Shown here piece by piece: positions 1 through 8,102 of a stretch of 64,000 nucleotides of DNA. Numbering within the stretch: position 1 is the first letter of the stretch; each line of letters starts with the position of its first letter. The notes beneath the pieces were generated by a model, which was not told the origin of the DNA, did not search any database, and saw only the letters and a list, made by a program, of their open reading frames with translations. This DNA comes from CAYRDC01 sp964422925 (GTDB taxonomy: Bacteria; Bacteroidota; Bacteroidia; Chitinophagales; S012-47): positions 1 through 64,000 of the forward strand of contig CAYRDC010000006.1 of the NCBI GenBank assembly GCA_964422925.1, read 5' to 3'. The position numbers and the translations under genes are program-made.

Positions 1-1837
1 TTCCACCATAATTATTCTGAGGCCATGCTTTATCGGTGTTCCATACACCAATATAGGCATTTTCGATGGTAGCATTGTTCTGTAATATAACAACTCCGTG
101 GTCGGTACTGTCGTATGGGTACCCGCCTGTGAAAACCTCGCTTATGTGTGGATGAGATTTATTCGGATTTCCTTCAACGCGGATGCCCTGCCATTGAAAT
201 AAGTTTCCGCACTGAGCTGTTGAAGCATAAGGAATCTCATTGCTTATTGATGTTAACCAGCCTCCGTTAACAATTAATTTCCCCCCTCGTTTAACCAAAA
301 TTTTCGCGTTGTCTGAAAAGAAAATATTGGATTTTATTTCAAGAATACCGCCACTTTCAATTACAATATCACCATGATAAATGCGATCATCCGTCCAGAT
401 CAGGTGGTCTCCGTTTTTTACATAATAGGAAATACCATCTCTTACCATTTCAAGGGCTGCCCGTACATCCATTAACCCGGCATGATGTACCGCATAGTAG
501 GGCCCGTTATTTCCGATATTACTTATATCCTGAGCACTTGTGTGCAGAATTCCCCGTATATCATCTAACTGTAAACATGGGTTTACAGAAAGCATTAGAC
601 CAACAGCACCGCTGACATGCGGTGCTGCAAATGAAGTTCCCCAGCCTCCGTTTGACTTATAAGAACTGTCACTACCTATGTCAACCGTAGGCTGGTTAAA
701 CCCAATGGCAGCAATATCTACTTTGTCGTTGTGTGTATGGGCCTGAGTGCCCTGATAATACAGTTTTTGTGTATTGGTGCTAGTTACCGAGATGGTTTGT
801 TCATAGGATGCAGGGTATAAGTAACCGTTTCTGTATTCACCATTTAGAGTAAACCCGACTTGCGGGCCACCGGGCTCTGATTCATTCATATTTTTATTTC
901 CATTCCCGGCACCTGCAACAATTATTACACCGTGATATTTCGCATAGTTAAGAACTCTTGTAATAAGTGTATCCCATAAATGATCTTCCGTATATTCTTT
1001 CCAACTGCAATTAATGATCCTGTTACCCTTTTTCGCGGCTCTCAGTATTAGATGATATTCATTGAATTGGGCTGAGTATTTATAAATTTGGTATAAAGCC
1101 AGCTTACAATTGTACCCTATTGAAGCCAAACCTTTATCATTATTCGTAGCCCCGGCAGCGATACAGGCCACCACAGTTCCGTGGGAAAGAGCAGGATTAG
1201 TATTTACATCGGCATCAATATATACATACTGATGGCTTGAATTACTGTTTGTAAACTCTTCATGATTTATTTGAAATCCGTTTTGTGACCCTGTTTCAAT
1301 TATTGCAATTACTATATTGGAATCGCCTGTGCTTATATCCCATGCTTCCCGCACCCTCATGGCATCTAAATTATCTTGATTATAGAGTATGTTAAAATCA
1401 TTGGGAGTGGTTGTCAGACTTATAGATGAAGGAGCTTTATTGGCATGAATAATTTTTGGGGTATTAATGCTGTTGAGTGCAGTAATGAAAGAATCTTCAT
1501 TACAATCACAGGTCACCCAAAATACAGTTTTCAGTAAATCCAAAAAGGTATCTTGTTCCCCGATAATATCGGGGAAAGCATACTGAAACCTTGTAATGTT
1601 GTAATTATTTAATGTATCACTAATCTGGTTATCTGGTACCAGTAAAGTATCCTGGTTATTTACCATATTAGAGGTTGGTAAATAGTTTTCACCAAACTGA
1701 ATCCAGATCTGAGCGTGAAGAGTATTGGTGCAAGGAAGAATCAATATCATGAAGAATAAAGCAACACTTAATGCATTGATAAGTAGTTGAATGCTTTGAG
1801 GTGCGGGGGCAATCAATGACTTACAAAAGCGTAACAT
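1..1837 (-). CDS. Secreted subtilisin-like serine protease (S8), 3' end outside window
   Basis: My own translation of the minus strand from ATG at 1837 gives 612 residues without a stop up to base 1, so the C-terminus lies outside the window. A hydrophobic export segment covers about residues 26-46. The S8 domain (about 165-440) has the His motif SHGT (His219), the oxyanion Asn motif GAGN (Asn312) and the Ser motif GTSFAAPHVSG (Ser402). The Asp motif, normally DTG, reads IIETG, so the catalytic Asp position is Glu181. After residue 450 comes a Gly/Ile-rich stretch like a right-handed beta-helix. A T9SS sorting domain would be expected in the missing part, which is inference. The family is certain; activity with Glu is not. 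Confidence 0.9.
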   Translation of the reverse strand, partial: MLRFCKSLIAPAPQSIQLLINALSVALFFMILILPCTNTLHAQIWIQFGENYLPTSNMVNNQDTLLVPDNQISDTLNNYNITRFQYAFPDIIGEQDTFLDLLKTVFWVTCDCNEDSFITALNSINTPKIIHANKAPSSISLTTTPNDFNILYNQDNLDAMRVREAWDISTGDSNIVIAIIETGSQNGFQINHEEFTNSNSSHQYVYIDADVNTNPALSHGTVVACIAAGATNNDKGLASIGYNCKLALYQIYKYSAQFNEYHLILRAAKKGNRIINCSWKEYTEDHLWDTLITRVLNYAKYHGVIIVAGAGNGNKNMNESEPGGPQVGFTLNGEYRNGYLYPASYEQTISVTSTNTQKLYYQGTQAHTHNDKVDIAAIGFNQPTVDIGSDSSYKSNGGWGTSFAAPHVSGAVGLMLSVNPCLQLDDIRGILHTSAQDISNIGNNGPYYAVHHAGLMDVRAALEMVRDGISYYVKNGDHLIWTDDRIYHGDIVIESGGILEIKSNIFFSDNAKILVKRGGKLIVNGGWLTSISNEIPYASTAQCGNLFQWQGIRVEGNPNKSHPHISEVFTGGYPYDSTDHGVVILQNNATIENAYIGVWNTDKAWPQNNYGG

Positions 1838-2011
1838 GGTTCTGGCGTTTAATGGTTTATTAACAGGAAAGAACGATTGATACAATTATAAGAAGGGTGT
1901 TTGACAAATCCAAATATTTTTATAGATTTTTTTGGAGGCATTTCATTGTGGTATAGATTTTAGTTTTGAAAGGGTGCGAATGACAGAATAGGAGGAGTAG
2001 GGAAAATAGTT

Positions 2012-2027
2012 CGACCCCTCGGGGTCG
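2012..2027. repeat. Hairpin repeat, copy 1
   Basis: Inverted repeat CGACCCC-TC-GGGGTCG with 7-bp arms, preceded by TT. It shares layout and outer bases with the hairpin at 2062-2078 but differs at paired positions, so both arms have changed together. On the plus strand a pyrimidine-rich tract follows (gcggttttctttctttttt), so it could also act as a terminator. Confidence 0.55.
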
Positions 2028-2061
2028 CGGTTTTCTTTCTTTTTTCCGGTCTATAAATGTT

Positions 2062-2078
2062 CGATGCCTCCGGCATCG
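2062..2078. repeat. Hairpin repeat, copy 2
   Basis: Inverted repeat CGATGCC-TCC-GGCATCG with 7-bp arms, again preceded by TT. Compared with copy 1, two stem pairs differ (C-G to T-A and C-G to G-C) while pairing is kept. This suggests a small family of hairpin repeats rather than chance palindromes. Confidence 0.55.
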
Positions 2079-2103
2079 GGGACAGGTTGTCAGGGGTTAT
2101 GTT

Positions 2104-2129
2104 CAGCAGGCGGGTTAACCCGTCTGCTG
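2104..2129. repeat. 26-bp palindrome upstream of lpxK
   Basis: A 26-base inverted repeat with no spacer, centred on GTTAAC. Twelve of thirteen pairs are Watson-Crick and the remaining one is G/T. It lies about 80 bases before the lpxK start. It could be an operator for a dimeric regulator or a cruciform/RNA hairpin; nothing here decides which. Confidence 0.5.
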
Positions 2130-2211
2130 TATAAGCCGGAGAACTGATTCAGGATATACAGGCTGCTCTTTACCTGCTACCGGCTACAAAATACTGCGTA
2201 TTTTTAGCCCG

Positions 2212-3267
2212 ATGCGATGGATGGGTAAAGCAGCCGGATTGCCTTTTGCCGCCCTGTACGGGCTGGGCATCGCTGTGCGCAACCTGATGTACCAGCTTCG
2301 CATTTTTAACAGCTTTTCCTTTGATTTTCCCTTGATCGGGGTCGGCAACCTGACCGTGGGCGGTACGGGCAAAACCCCGCATAGCGAGTACATCGCGGAA
2401 CTGCTGCTGAAAAATTACACGGTGGGTTACCTGAGCCGCGGCTACAGGCGCCAGTCCCGCGGACTGGTGCTTGCCGGGGCGGATGCCGATGCCGCCACCA
2501 TCGGGGACGAGGCCATGCAGGTGAAACGGAAATTCCCGGACCTGAAGGTAGCCGTATCGGCCCAGCGCCTGCAGGCCATCCCGGAAATGCTGATGGAATG
2601 GCCCGGCCTCGACTGTATCATCCTGGACGATGCCTTCCAGCACCGGACCGTCCGCCCGGGGCTGCAGATCCTGCTGATGGATTACCACCAGCCCTGGCAC
2701 CGCGACCTGCTGCTGCCGGCCGGCCGGCTCCGTGAATTCCCCGCTGCCCGCCAGCGGGCCGACATCCTGGTAATTACCCGCTGCCCCGAAAACCCGGACC
2801 CGGAAGACATGCGCACCCTCCGGAAAAAAATAAAATGGCCGGAAGACAGACCCCTGTTCTTTACGCAAATGGTGTATGACGCCCCGTACCGCTGGAACCA
2901 GCCCGGCCAGCCGACAGACATTGCCGGGCCGGTGATCCTCCTCAGCGGCATTGCCGGGGGCGAATCGTTTGAAAAGGATATGCGTGCGCGGTTTGAAGTC
3001 ATCCGGCATTTCCGGTTCCCGGATCACCACCGGTTCACGGCTGAAGAACTGCGGCATATCGATTCCTGGCGCGAAGCGCACGCCCCGGAGGCGGCTATCC
3101 TGACCACGGAGAAGGACCTGACGAGGCTGTTGCTCCACCGAAAGCTGCTCACCGAATGGAACTGGCCGCTGTACGTTCAGCCCCTGCGCGTGGAATTTTT
3201 GCGCGACAAATCCGAATTCGACCGTTTAATTAATAGTTTTGTGGCCGATAGTAACAATCCCGAATAA
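2212..3267 (+). CDS. lpxK: Tetraacyldisaccharide 4'-kinase LpxK
   Basis: Inner-membrane kinase that phosphorylates the 4' position of the lipid A disaccharide precursor using ATP. At 351 residues it has the usual family length. An N-terminal amphipathic/hydrophobic segment (about 8-25) fits membrane association. The Walker A motif GNLTVGGTGKT is at 45-55 and the conserved DDAFQHR at 139-145. The ATG at 2212 is used; a second in-frame ATG three codons later is possible. It shows that the organism makes lipid A. The gene is followed 11 bases later by purine nucleoside phosphorylase, whose probable promoter lies in the last codons of lpxK, so the two may be only partly co-transcribed. Confidence 0.95.
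   Translation: MRWMGKAAGLPFAALYGLGIAVRNLMYQLRIFNSFSFDFPLIGVGNLTVGGTGKTPHSEYIAELLLKNYTVGYLSRGYRRQSRGLVLAGADADAATIGDEAMQVKRKFPDLKVAVSAQRLQAIPEMLMEWPGLDCIILDDAFQHRTVRPGLQILLMDYHQPWHRDLLLPAGRLREFPAARQRADILVITRCPENPDPEDMRTLRKKIKWPEDRPLFFTQMVYDAPYRWNQPGQPTDIAGPVILLSGIAGGESFEKDMRARFEVIRHFRFPDHHRFTAEELRHIDSWREAHAPEAAILTTEKDLTRLLLHRKLLTEWNWPLYVQPLRVEFLRDKSEFDRLINSFVADSNNPE
3234..3241 (+). promoter_or_regulatory. Bacteroidota -7 box for the purine nucleoside phosphorylase gene
   Basis: TAGTTTTG matches TAnnTTTG exactly. It lies inside the 3' end of lpxK, 37 bases before the ATG at 3279. No clear -33 TTTG was found. Confidence 0.4.
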
Positions 3268-3278
3268 ATCCCTCTGGT

Positions 3279-4106
3279 ATGGAAAAAATCCGCGAACAAC
3301 TGGATGAAACGGTAAAGTATATAAATAAGCGCACCGGTAACTTTGTCCCGCGTTTCGGTATTATACTTGGAACAGGCCTGAGCAACCTGGCCGACCAGAT
3401 TGAAACGCATTGCGCCATTCCCTATGCCGACATTCCCAATTTCCCGGTATCGACCGTGAAAAGTCACCGTGGGCAGCTGATCTTCGGCCATTTGGCCGGC
3501 AAACCGGTGGTGGCCATGGCCGGGCGCTTTCATTATTACGAAGGATATTCCATGAAGGAAGCCACCTTTCCCGTAAGGGTCATGAAGTGGCTGGGCATTG
3601 AACTGTTGTTCGTATCGAACGCGGCCGGTGGGCTTTCGCAACATATCCACACGGGCGACATCGTTTTCATCCACGACCACATCAACCTGATGCCGGAACA
3701 TCCCCTGCGCGGGAAAAACGACCCTGAACTGGGCCCGCGGTTTCCGGATATGTTTCACACCTATGACAAAAAACTGGTCCAGCGCGCCCTGGACATCGCG
3801 CGGGAAAACAATATCCGCGCCCATGCCGGGGTTTATGTGGCGGTGCAGGGCCCAAACCTGGAAACGCCTGCCGAATACCAGTACTTCAACCGGATCGGAG
3901 GCGATGTGGTGGGCATGTCCACCGTGCCGGAAGTGCTCGTGGCTAAGCACATGGACCTGAAAGTATTTGCCCTCTCGGTATGCACGGATATGGGATATCC
4001 TCTGGAAGCTATCCAGGAAACCACCGAAGACGATGTCATTGCCGTGGCCCGTTCGGCCGAACCCAATATGACCCTGATTGTCAGTCAGATGATCCGGGAG
4101 CTTTGA
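3279..4106 (+). CDS. punA: Purine nucleoside phosphorylase (trimeric, PNP/MTAP family)
   Basis: Cytosolic enzyme that splits purine nucleosides with phosphate into base and ribose 1-phosphate (salvage). The 275-residue chain has phosphate-site motifs GTG (31-33) and SHRG (62-65), GRFHYYEGY (82-90), SNAAGG (113-118), the base-binding GPNLETPAE (191-199) and VGMSTVPE (211-218). The Glu of NLETPAE is the PNP-type purine ligand. The residue that aligns with Asn243 of human PNP appears to be Asp237 (CTDMG), as in MTA phosphorylases, so 6-aminopurine nucleosides may also be used; that is inference. Located between lpxK and a porin, all on the plus strand with short gaps. Confidence 0.92.
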   Translation: MEKIREQLDETVKYINKRTGNFVPRFGIILGTGLSNLADQIETHCAIPYADIPNFPVSTVKSHRGQLIFGHLAGKPVVAMAGRFHYYEGYSMKEATFPVRVMKWLGIELLFVSNAAGGLSQHIHTGDIVFIHDHINLMPEHPLRGKNDPELGPRFPDMFHTYDKKLVQRALDIARENNIRAHAGVYVAVQGPNLETPAEYQYFNRIGGDVVGMSTVPEVLVAKHMDLKVFALSVCTDMGYPLEAIQETTEDDVIAVARSAEPNMTLIVSQMIREL

Positions 4107-4115
4107 GCCGTAGCT

Positions 4116-6005
4116 ATGCGCTGGCCAGTTAACATATTTCTCACGGGAATCCTTCTGGCTGCCGGTTTTCCGGCCATCCCGCAAGCGGTGGACACCAGTC
4201 GGCATCACCGGCTTTCGGAGGTAACCTGGCACACCGCCAGCGATCCATTAGAGAGGACACTGAAAGATACCCTGCTCGATGAATTTCATCTATACCGGCT
4301 GACAGAGCAAAACGGCCGTTTCTTCGCGGACCTGGGCGCTTACGGCAGCGCCCTGTACCCGCTGGTGTTTCAACCCCGCGCGCACCTGGCCAGCCACCCG
4401 GGTTTCGAACAATGGAACGCGTTTTTCCGCAACCCGGATGAAGTGAAGATGTATGATCCGCCTTTTCCGTTCACGCACCTGTATTACGTGCAGGGCACCC
4501 AGGGCGACCAGGTGTTCCGCGCCACACATTCGGAGAATTTCCGGGAGCGTGTCCTGCTCGGGGGCGATTACCGGGTCATCCAGACACCGGGTATTTACAC
4601 CAACCAGAAAAGCCATGTGGACGACCTGGCACTGTGGGCCGCCTGGCGGCCAGGGAAAAGGCGCTATCAATTGCAGGCGGGCTACGTGCTGGGCCGGGCC
4701 CGGCAGGAGGTGAACGGAGGCATCAACGATCCGGATTATTATCCGGTCATTCCCAGGGCCAATGTGCCGGTGAACCTGCGCAATGCAGTGTCAGAATACA
4801 GCCGGCAGCGGCTCTGGCTGCAACAAAGCTGGTCATGGGGCGGGGGATTCCCCTTCCGCGTGAACGACACGTTGGAAGCAACAGCCTTTTACCCGAGGTG
4901 GACCCTATTCCACCGGGTTACCAGGTCAACCTACCGCTGCAATTACACCGATGCCAACCCCTCGGTGTCATTCTACCCGGAGATCCTCCTGCGATCCGAT
5001 TCCACCATCGATTACACGACTTTCAGCGGCTGGGTGAACCGGTTGGGACTTCAAAACAGCGGCATCCGGTCAAGAACCGCGGACAGCATCCGCTATACGG
5101 CCCTCAAAGGCGGCCTGTACCTGGAGCAGACCTGGTATCTGATCAACCAACAGGGGCGGGAGTATTACACACAGGACTATGCTACAGGTTTCAGCGTCTC
5201 GCGCAACCCGCAACGGCCAGGGCCTTTCAACTGGCAACTGGCGGGTCAATACACGGTGGCCGGGACTAATGCCGGAGCCTATGACCTGGAGACAGCGGTT
5301 CGTTACCACCATCCGAAAGCAGGCAGTTTTTCCGCACAGTTCCAGGCTGCGGCCTCGGTGCCGGGCTTTGCCAGCGAAAAATACCTGTCGAACCATTATT
5401 GGATCGACACGGCTTTCCGGAAAATTCAATGGATAAAAGCCTCGCTGGGTTATAAACTGCCTGTTACAGGGCATGGCGTACAGTTCAACTATTACCGGGT
5501 GAATCACCTGGTGGTTTATGATACAACGGGCGCCAGCTGGCAGACGCAGGTGCCGGCCGGGGTGTTCCAGGTGCTGTTGTCGGGGCACGTGCAGGCAGGG
5601 CGTTTCCACCTGATCAATCACCTGGCATGGCAGTACACCACCTCACCGGACAGCATTCCCCTGCCCCGGCTCCTGCTGCGCCACAGCCTGTTTTACGAAA
5701 CCCCGATGTTCAGCCGGGCCATTACGGCCCGTTTTGGCGGAACCCTGCACTACCGGAGTAGCTGGTACGGCCCGGAATACCTGCCCGGGCTGGGGCAGTT
5801 TGCCTTTCAGAACGAAATCCTGTCGCCCGGTTTCCTCCGGCTCGACCTGTTTTTCGCCTTCCGGCTGAAAACAGCCCGTATTTTCTTTTCAGCCGACAAT
5901 ATCACCCATGGCCTGATATCCCCCCACGGCAACGAGCCCCTGCCGGGATACCCGGTGCAGGACTGGGCCGCCAGGATCGGGGTGAGCTGGTACCTCTTTT
6001 ACTGA
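4116..6005 (+). CDS. Putative outer-membrane porin (Bacteroidota porin family)
   Basis: A 629-residue protein with an N-terminal signal peptide (hydrophobic 5-24, cleavage probably near residue 25). The rest is rich in alternating aromatic/polar segments with many Tyr, Trp and Arg, ending in an aromatic residue (SWYLFY), typical of an outer-membrane beta-barrel with a C-terminal Phe/Tyr. It matches my memory of the Bacteroidota 'putative porin' family (PF14121). Substrate unknown. It begins 9 bases after the purine phosphorylase, so it is probably co-transcribed. The short hydrophobic N-terminus and barrel character are seen directly; the family name is from recognition. Confidence 0.75.
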   Translation: MRWPVNIFLTGILLAAGFPAIPQAVDTSRHHRLSEVTWHTASDPLERTLKDTLLDEFHLYRLTEQNGRFFADLGAYGSALYPLVFQPRAHLASHPGFEQWNAFFRNPDEVKMYDPPFPFTHLYYVQGTQGDQVFRATHSENFRERVLLGGDYRVIQTPGIYTNQKSHVDDLALWAAWRPGKRRYQLQAGYVLGRARQEVNGGINDPDYYPVIPRANVPVNLRNAVSEYSRQRLWLQQSWSWGGGFPFRVNDTLEATAFYPRWTLFHRVTRSTYRCNYTDANPSVSFYPEILLRSDSTIDYTTFSGWVNRLGLQNSGIRSRTADSIRYTALKGGLYLEQTWYLINQQGREYYTQDYATGFSVSRNPQRPGPFNWQLAGQYTVAGTNAGAYDLETAVRYHHPKAGSFSAQFQAAASVPGFASEKYLSNHYWIDTAFRKIQWIKASLGYKLPVTGHGVQFNYYRVNHLVVYDTTGASWQTQVPAGVFQVLLSGHVQAGRFHLINHLAWQYTTSPDSIPLPRLLLRHSLFYETPMFSRAITARFGGTLHYRSSWYGPEYLPGLGQFAFQNEILSPGFLRLDLFFAFRLKTARIFFSADNITHGLISPHGNEPLPGYPVQDWAARIGVSWYLFY

Positions 6006-6081
6006 ACACCTGAAAATGAAAAAAACCGGCATCAGGGAATCTGAAAATGCAGGTTCCTGCACGTATGGCCCCGCACCGGGC

Positions 6082-6576
6082 TTACTCGTACACCAACACG
6101 AATACAGCCCAGACTTCCCCGTAGCGTTCCAGGCTCAGGTTTACCCTGGCTGCATCCGGTGAACCGGGGCGCCAGAAGGCCTCCGCCAGCTTGCCCAGCT
6201 CGTCTTCCTCTTCCTACCCGGTGAATTCGTAGGTGAGGTTATTGGCGGTGCCCCACTCCCGCAACCATTCCAGATAATGGTCAAACGCATTCCGGGCCTC
6301 GCTTACCGCTCCGCTGCTGAACATCCGGGCTTCATAGGTTTTGCCAAAGAAATCGGAAAGAGTGGTCTTCTCACTTCCCGGAAGCTCAATGCTTGCCCCA
6401 TAATCCCCGAAAAGGGGGTCGACCAATTCGCCCCTGAGGCCGGAAAAATCCTCAGGCATCATTTCATAGATTTTCGTCAGGGTTTCCAGGAATTCATCCT
6501 TGTCCGGATAAGGTTGTGCTGAGAGTTTAACAACTGAAAAACACGTCATTAATAACAGAACAATGTACTTCCTCAT
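6082..6576 (-). pseudogene. Small secreted protein, interrupted by an in-frame TAG
   Basis: From the ATG at 6576 the frame gives a signal peptide (MRKYIVLLLMTCFSVVKLSA) and about 100 more residues, then TAG (bases 6214-6216). The same frame continues after TAG as EEEDELGKL... to a TAA at 6082-6084. The continuation aligns with the C-terminus of the neighbouring paralogue (6769-7269): EEED at the start, AVFVLVYE against NVFLTVYV at the end. Total length would be 164 codons plus the TAG, against 166 residues in the paralogue. The TAG sits where the paralogue has TCG (Ser), so one base change explains it. Function unknown. It could be a pseudogene, a truncated but working 120-residue protein, or a sequencing error. 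Confidence 0.8.
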
Positions 6577-6709
6577 GGCTAAGCAATTTTTAAGGTTAAA
6601 AACTGATTAACCGGGGGTTTTTCAAGCACTGCAGGCTTTACACCGGTATTTACAGCTTACCGCAGTCAGTGGGCCGGTACCGGCAACATGCCGGGGCTTT
6701 TCGGAGTCC

Positions 6710-6747
6710 AAAAAAGCCGGCATTTCCTGTTGGGAAGATATGCCGGT
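6710..6747 (-). terminator. Rho-independent terminator
   Basis: Read on the minus strand: an 8-bp stem (ACCGGCAT / ATGCCGGC, one G-T pair) with a 16-base loop, followed by six T. It begins 22 bases after the stop codon of the gene at 6769-7269. Confidence 0.7.
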
Positions 6748-6768
6748 TCATGGCAGCAGACCGTACGT

Positions 6769-7269
6769 CTACACGTACACCGTCAGAAACACATTCCAGG
6801 TTCCATCATCATATTCCAGCCAAAGCTCCAGGGAACCGGTTTCAAACAATTCGCCCTGCCAGGTGGCAATCAGTTCCATTTCACCGGTCTCATCCGTATC
6901 TTCTTCTTCCGACAGGCTGAATGGGAGATCGTGTTTTTTATTCCATTTCTTCAGCCAGCCCAGGTAATGGTCAAACACTTTTTTGGCTTCGCTTTTCGAA
7001 CTGCTGTGAAACATGCGGGCCTCATAGTTGAAGATCAGGAATTCATAAATGGATACCATTTCACTGCCCGGCAAAACATGTTCCACCGCATATTCATTGT
7101 AAAAGGTGCTGTCGATAATCTCCCCCCTTACCTGGGAAAACTGGTTGGCGGCATCTTCGTAAATCAGGGTCAGACTTTCCAGGAATTTTTTCTTTTTCGG
7201 GTAATTCTGGGCTGACACTGATATGGCCACAGTACAGGCCAGTAAAAACAGTACGACTAACTTTCTCAT
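6769..7269 (-). CDS. Small secreted protein of unknown function (intact paralogue)
   Basis: A 166-residue protein with a signal peptide (MRKLVVLFLLACTVAISVSA) and a soluble, acidic remainder predicted to be exported to the periplasm or outside. I recognise no domain. It is clearly related along its whole length to the interrupted copy at 6082-6576: shared YEARMF, a PGSE motif, and FDHYL-WL. Its C-terminal third has a run of acids (SEEEDTDETGE) then beta-like LELWLEYDDGTWNVFLTVYV. It has its own terminator (6710-6747) and lies downstream of a two-component system on the same strand, but 160 bases of intergenic DNA separate them, so regulation by that system is only a possibility. Confidence 0.7.
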   Translation of the reverse strand: MRKLVVLFLLACTVAISVSAQNYPKKKKFLESLTLIYEDAANQFSQVRGEIIDSTFYNEYAVEHVLPGSEMVSIYEFLIFNYEARMFHSSSKSEAKKVFDHYLGWLKKWNKKHDLPFSLSEEEDTDETGEMELIATWQGELFETGSLELWLEYDDGTWNVFLTVYV

Positions 7270-7344
7270 GGTTTGTATGGATTAAACGTTAATAATTGGT
7301 TACAGGAAGGCTTCACTAATTTACGCACTTCCAACGATTCTTAT

Positions 7345-7367
7345 CGAATCTACAACTATCAGATTCG
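7345..7367. promoter_or_regulatory. Inverted repeat between response regulator and secreted-protein gene
   Basis: CGAATCT-N9-AGATTCG with perfect 7-bp arms, 76 bases upstream of the ATG at 7269. A further GATTC half-site lies at 7336-7340. No T-run follows on either strand, so an operator is more likely than a terminator. Confidence 0.35.
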
Positions 7368-7430
7368 TTTGCAGGCTCTTTTCATCTACCGGGTATTTGG
7401 TATTTTTTGTTTTCAGTTGATCGCAAAACC

Positions 7431-8087
7431 TCATTTTGCCAGGTCGGCCAGGTTATTCCGGTAAGCGTATTTAATTAAGGCAACTATGGTTTTACAACCT
7501 GTTTTCCTGATAATGTTCTTGCGATGAGTTTCTACCGTTCGCGGGCTTAAAAATAATTCAGCAGCAATATCGAGCGTAGATTTTTCATCACAAATCATCT
7601 GCAATATCTGAATTTCCCTTTTAGTCAGGGCATGGGGATTTTTTGGTTTGCGGGCCAGGCGGTCTTTTTCCTGCATCATTAAATCAACAACTGCCCCACT
7701 GAAAAAAGTGCCTCCATTCGAAATATGATGAATAGCCTCAACCAGTTCCTGCCGGGAGGTATTTTTCAAAATATAACCTTCCACTTCTGACTGGAAAATC
7801 TCCCGGATGATTTCCAGATCATTATACATAGTCAGGACCAGGATTTTGATGGCAGGATATTTTTCTTTGATCGCAACGGCCAGTTCCGTACCGCTCATGC
7901 CCGGCATACTGATGTCCGTGATCACCAGGTCCACTTCATAGTTATCCAACAGGTGCAGTGCGGAGATGCCGTCATTGGCTTCGGCTACAAATTGCACGGA
8001 TCCCTCATCATCCAGCATGGCTTTGATGCCGTCAATAAACATTTGATGGTCATCGGCAATTAAAATGCGAACGGGCTTTTGCTCCAT
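7431..8087 (-). CDS. LuxR/NarL-type response regulator
   Basis: A 218-residue DNA-binding response regulator. The receiver domain (1-125) has the acidic pair Asp12/Asp13, the phospho-acceptor Asp58 (VITDISMPG) and the conserved Lys in GYILKN. The C-terminal LuxR-type HTH (about 150-210) reads LTKREIQILQMI...SPRTVETHRKNI. It starts 15 bases after the stop of the histidine kinase gene upstream on the same strand, so the two form a classical pair. Target genes cannot be read off; the nearest candidate is the secreted-protein gene downstream. Confidence 0.93.
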   Translation of the reverse strand: MEQKPVRILIADDHQMFIDGIKAMLDDEGSVQFVAEANDGISALHLLDNYEVDLVITDISMPGMSGTELAVAIKEKYPAIKILVLTMYNDLEIIREIFQSEVEGYILKNTSRQELVEAIHHISNGGTFFSGAVVDLMMQEKDRLARKPKNPHALTKREIQILQMICDEKSTLDIAAELFLSPRTVETHRKNIIRKTGCKTIVALIKYAYRNNLADLAK

Positions 8088-8102
8088 ATCAGGGGAAAGT
8101 TC

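Larger units (their letters stand above)
1838..2211. other. Gene-free interval with three hairpins
   Basis: These 374 bases separate the protease (leftward) from lpxK (rightward) and should hold both promoters. I see no coding potential and no exact TAnnTTTG element. The left half is AT-rich; the right half contains three inverted repeats (2012-2027, 2062-2078, 2104-2129), listed separately. Confidence 0.7.

Noticed and set aside
2170..4232. Long minus-strand frames (up to about 350 codons) opposite lpxK and the purine phosphorylase gene
   Set aside because: They are mirror frames of two well-supported genes, with no recognisable domains and compositions rich in His, Gln, Gly and Arg typical of antisense frames in GC-rich codon usage.
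6214..6216. TAG read as an amino acid (stop codon recoding)
   Set aside because: TAG is the normal end of at least three other genes in the window, including ALDH7 and the PIG-L gene, so genome-wide recoding is not supported.
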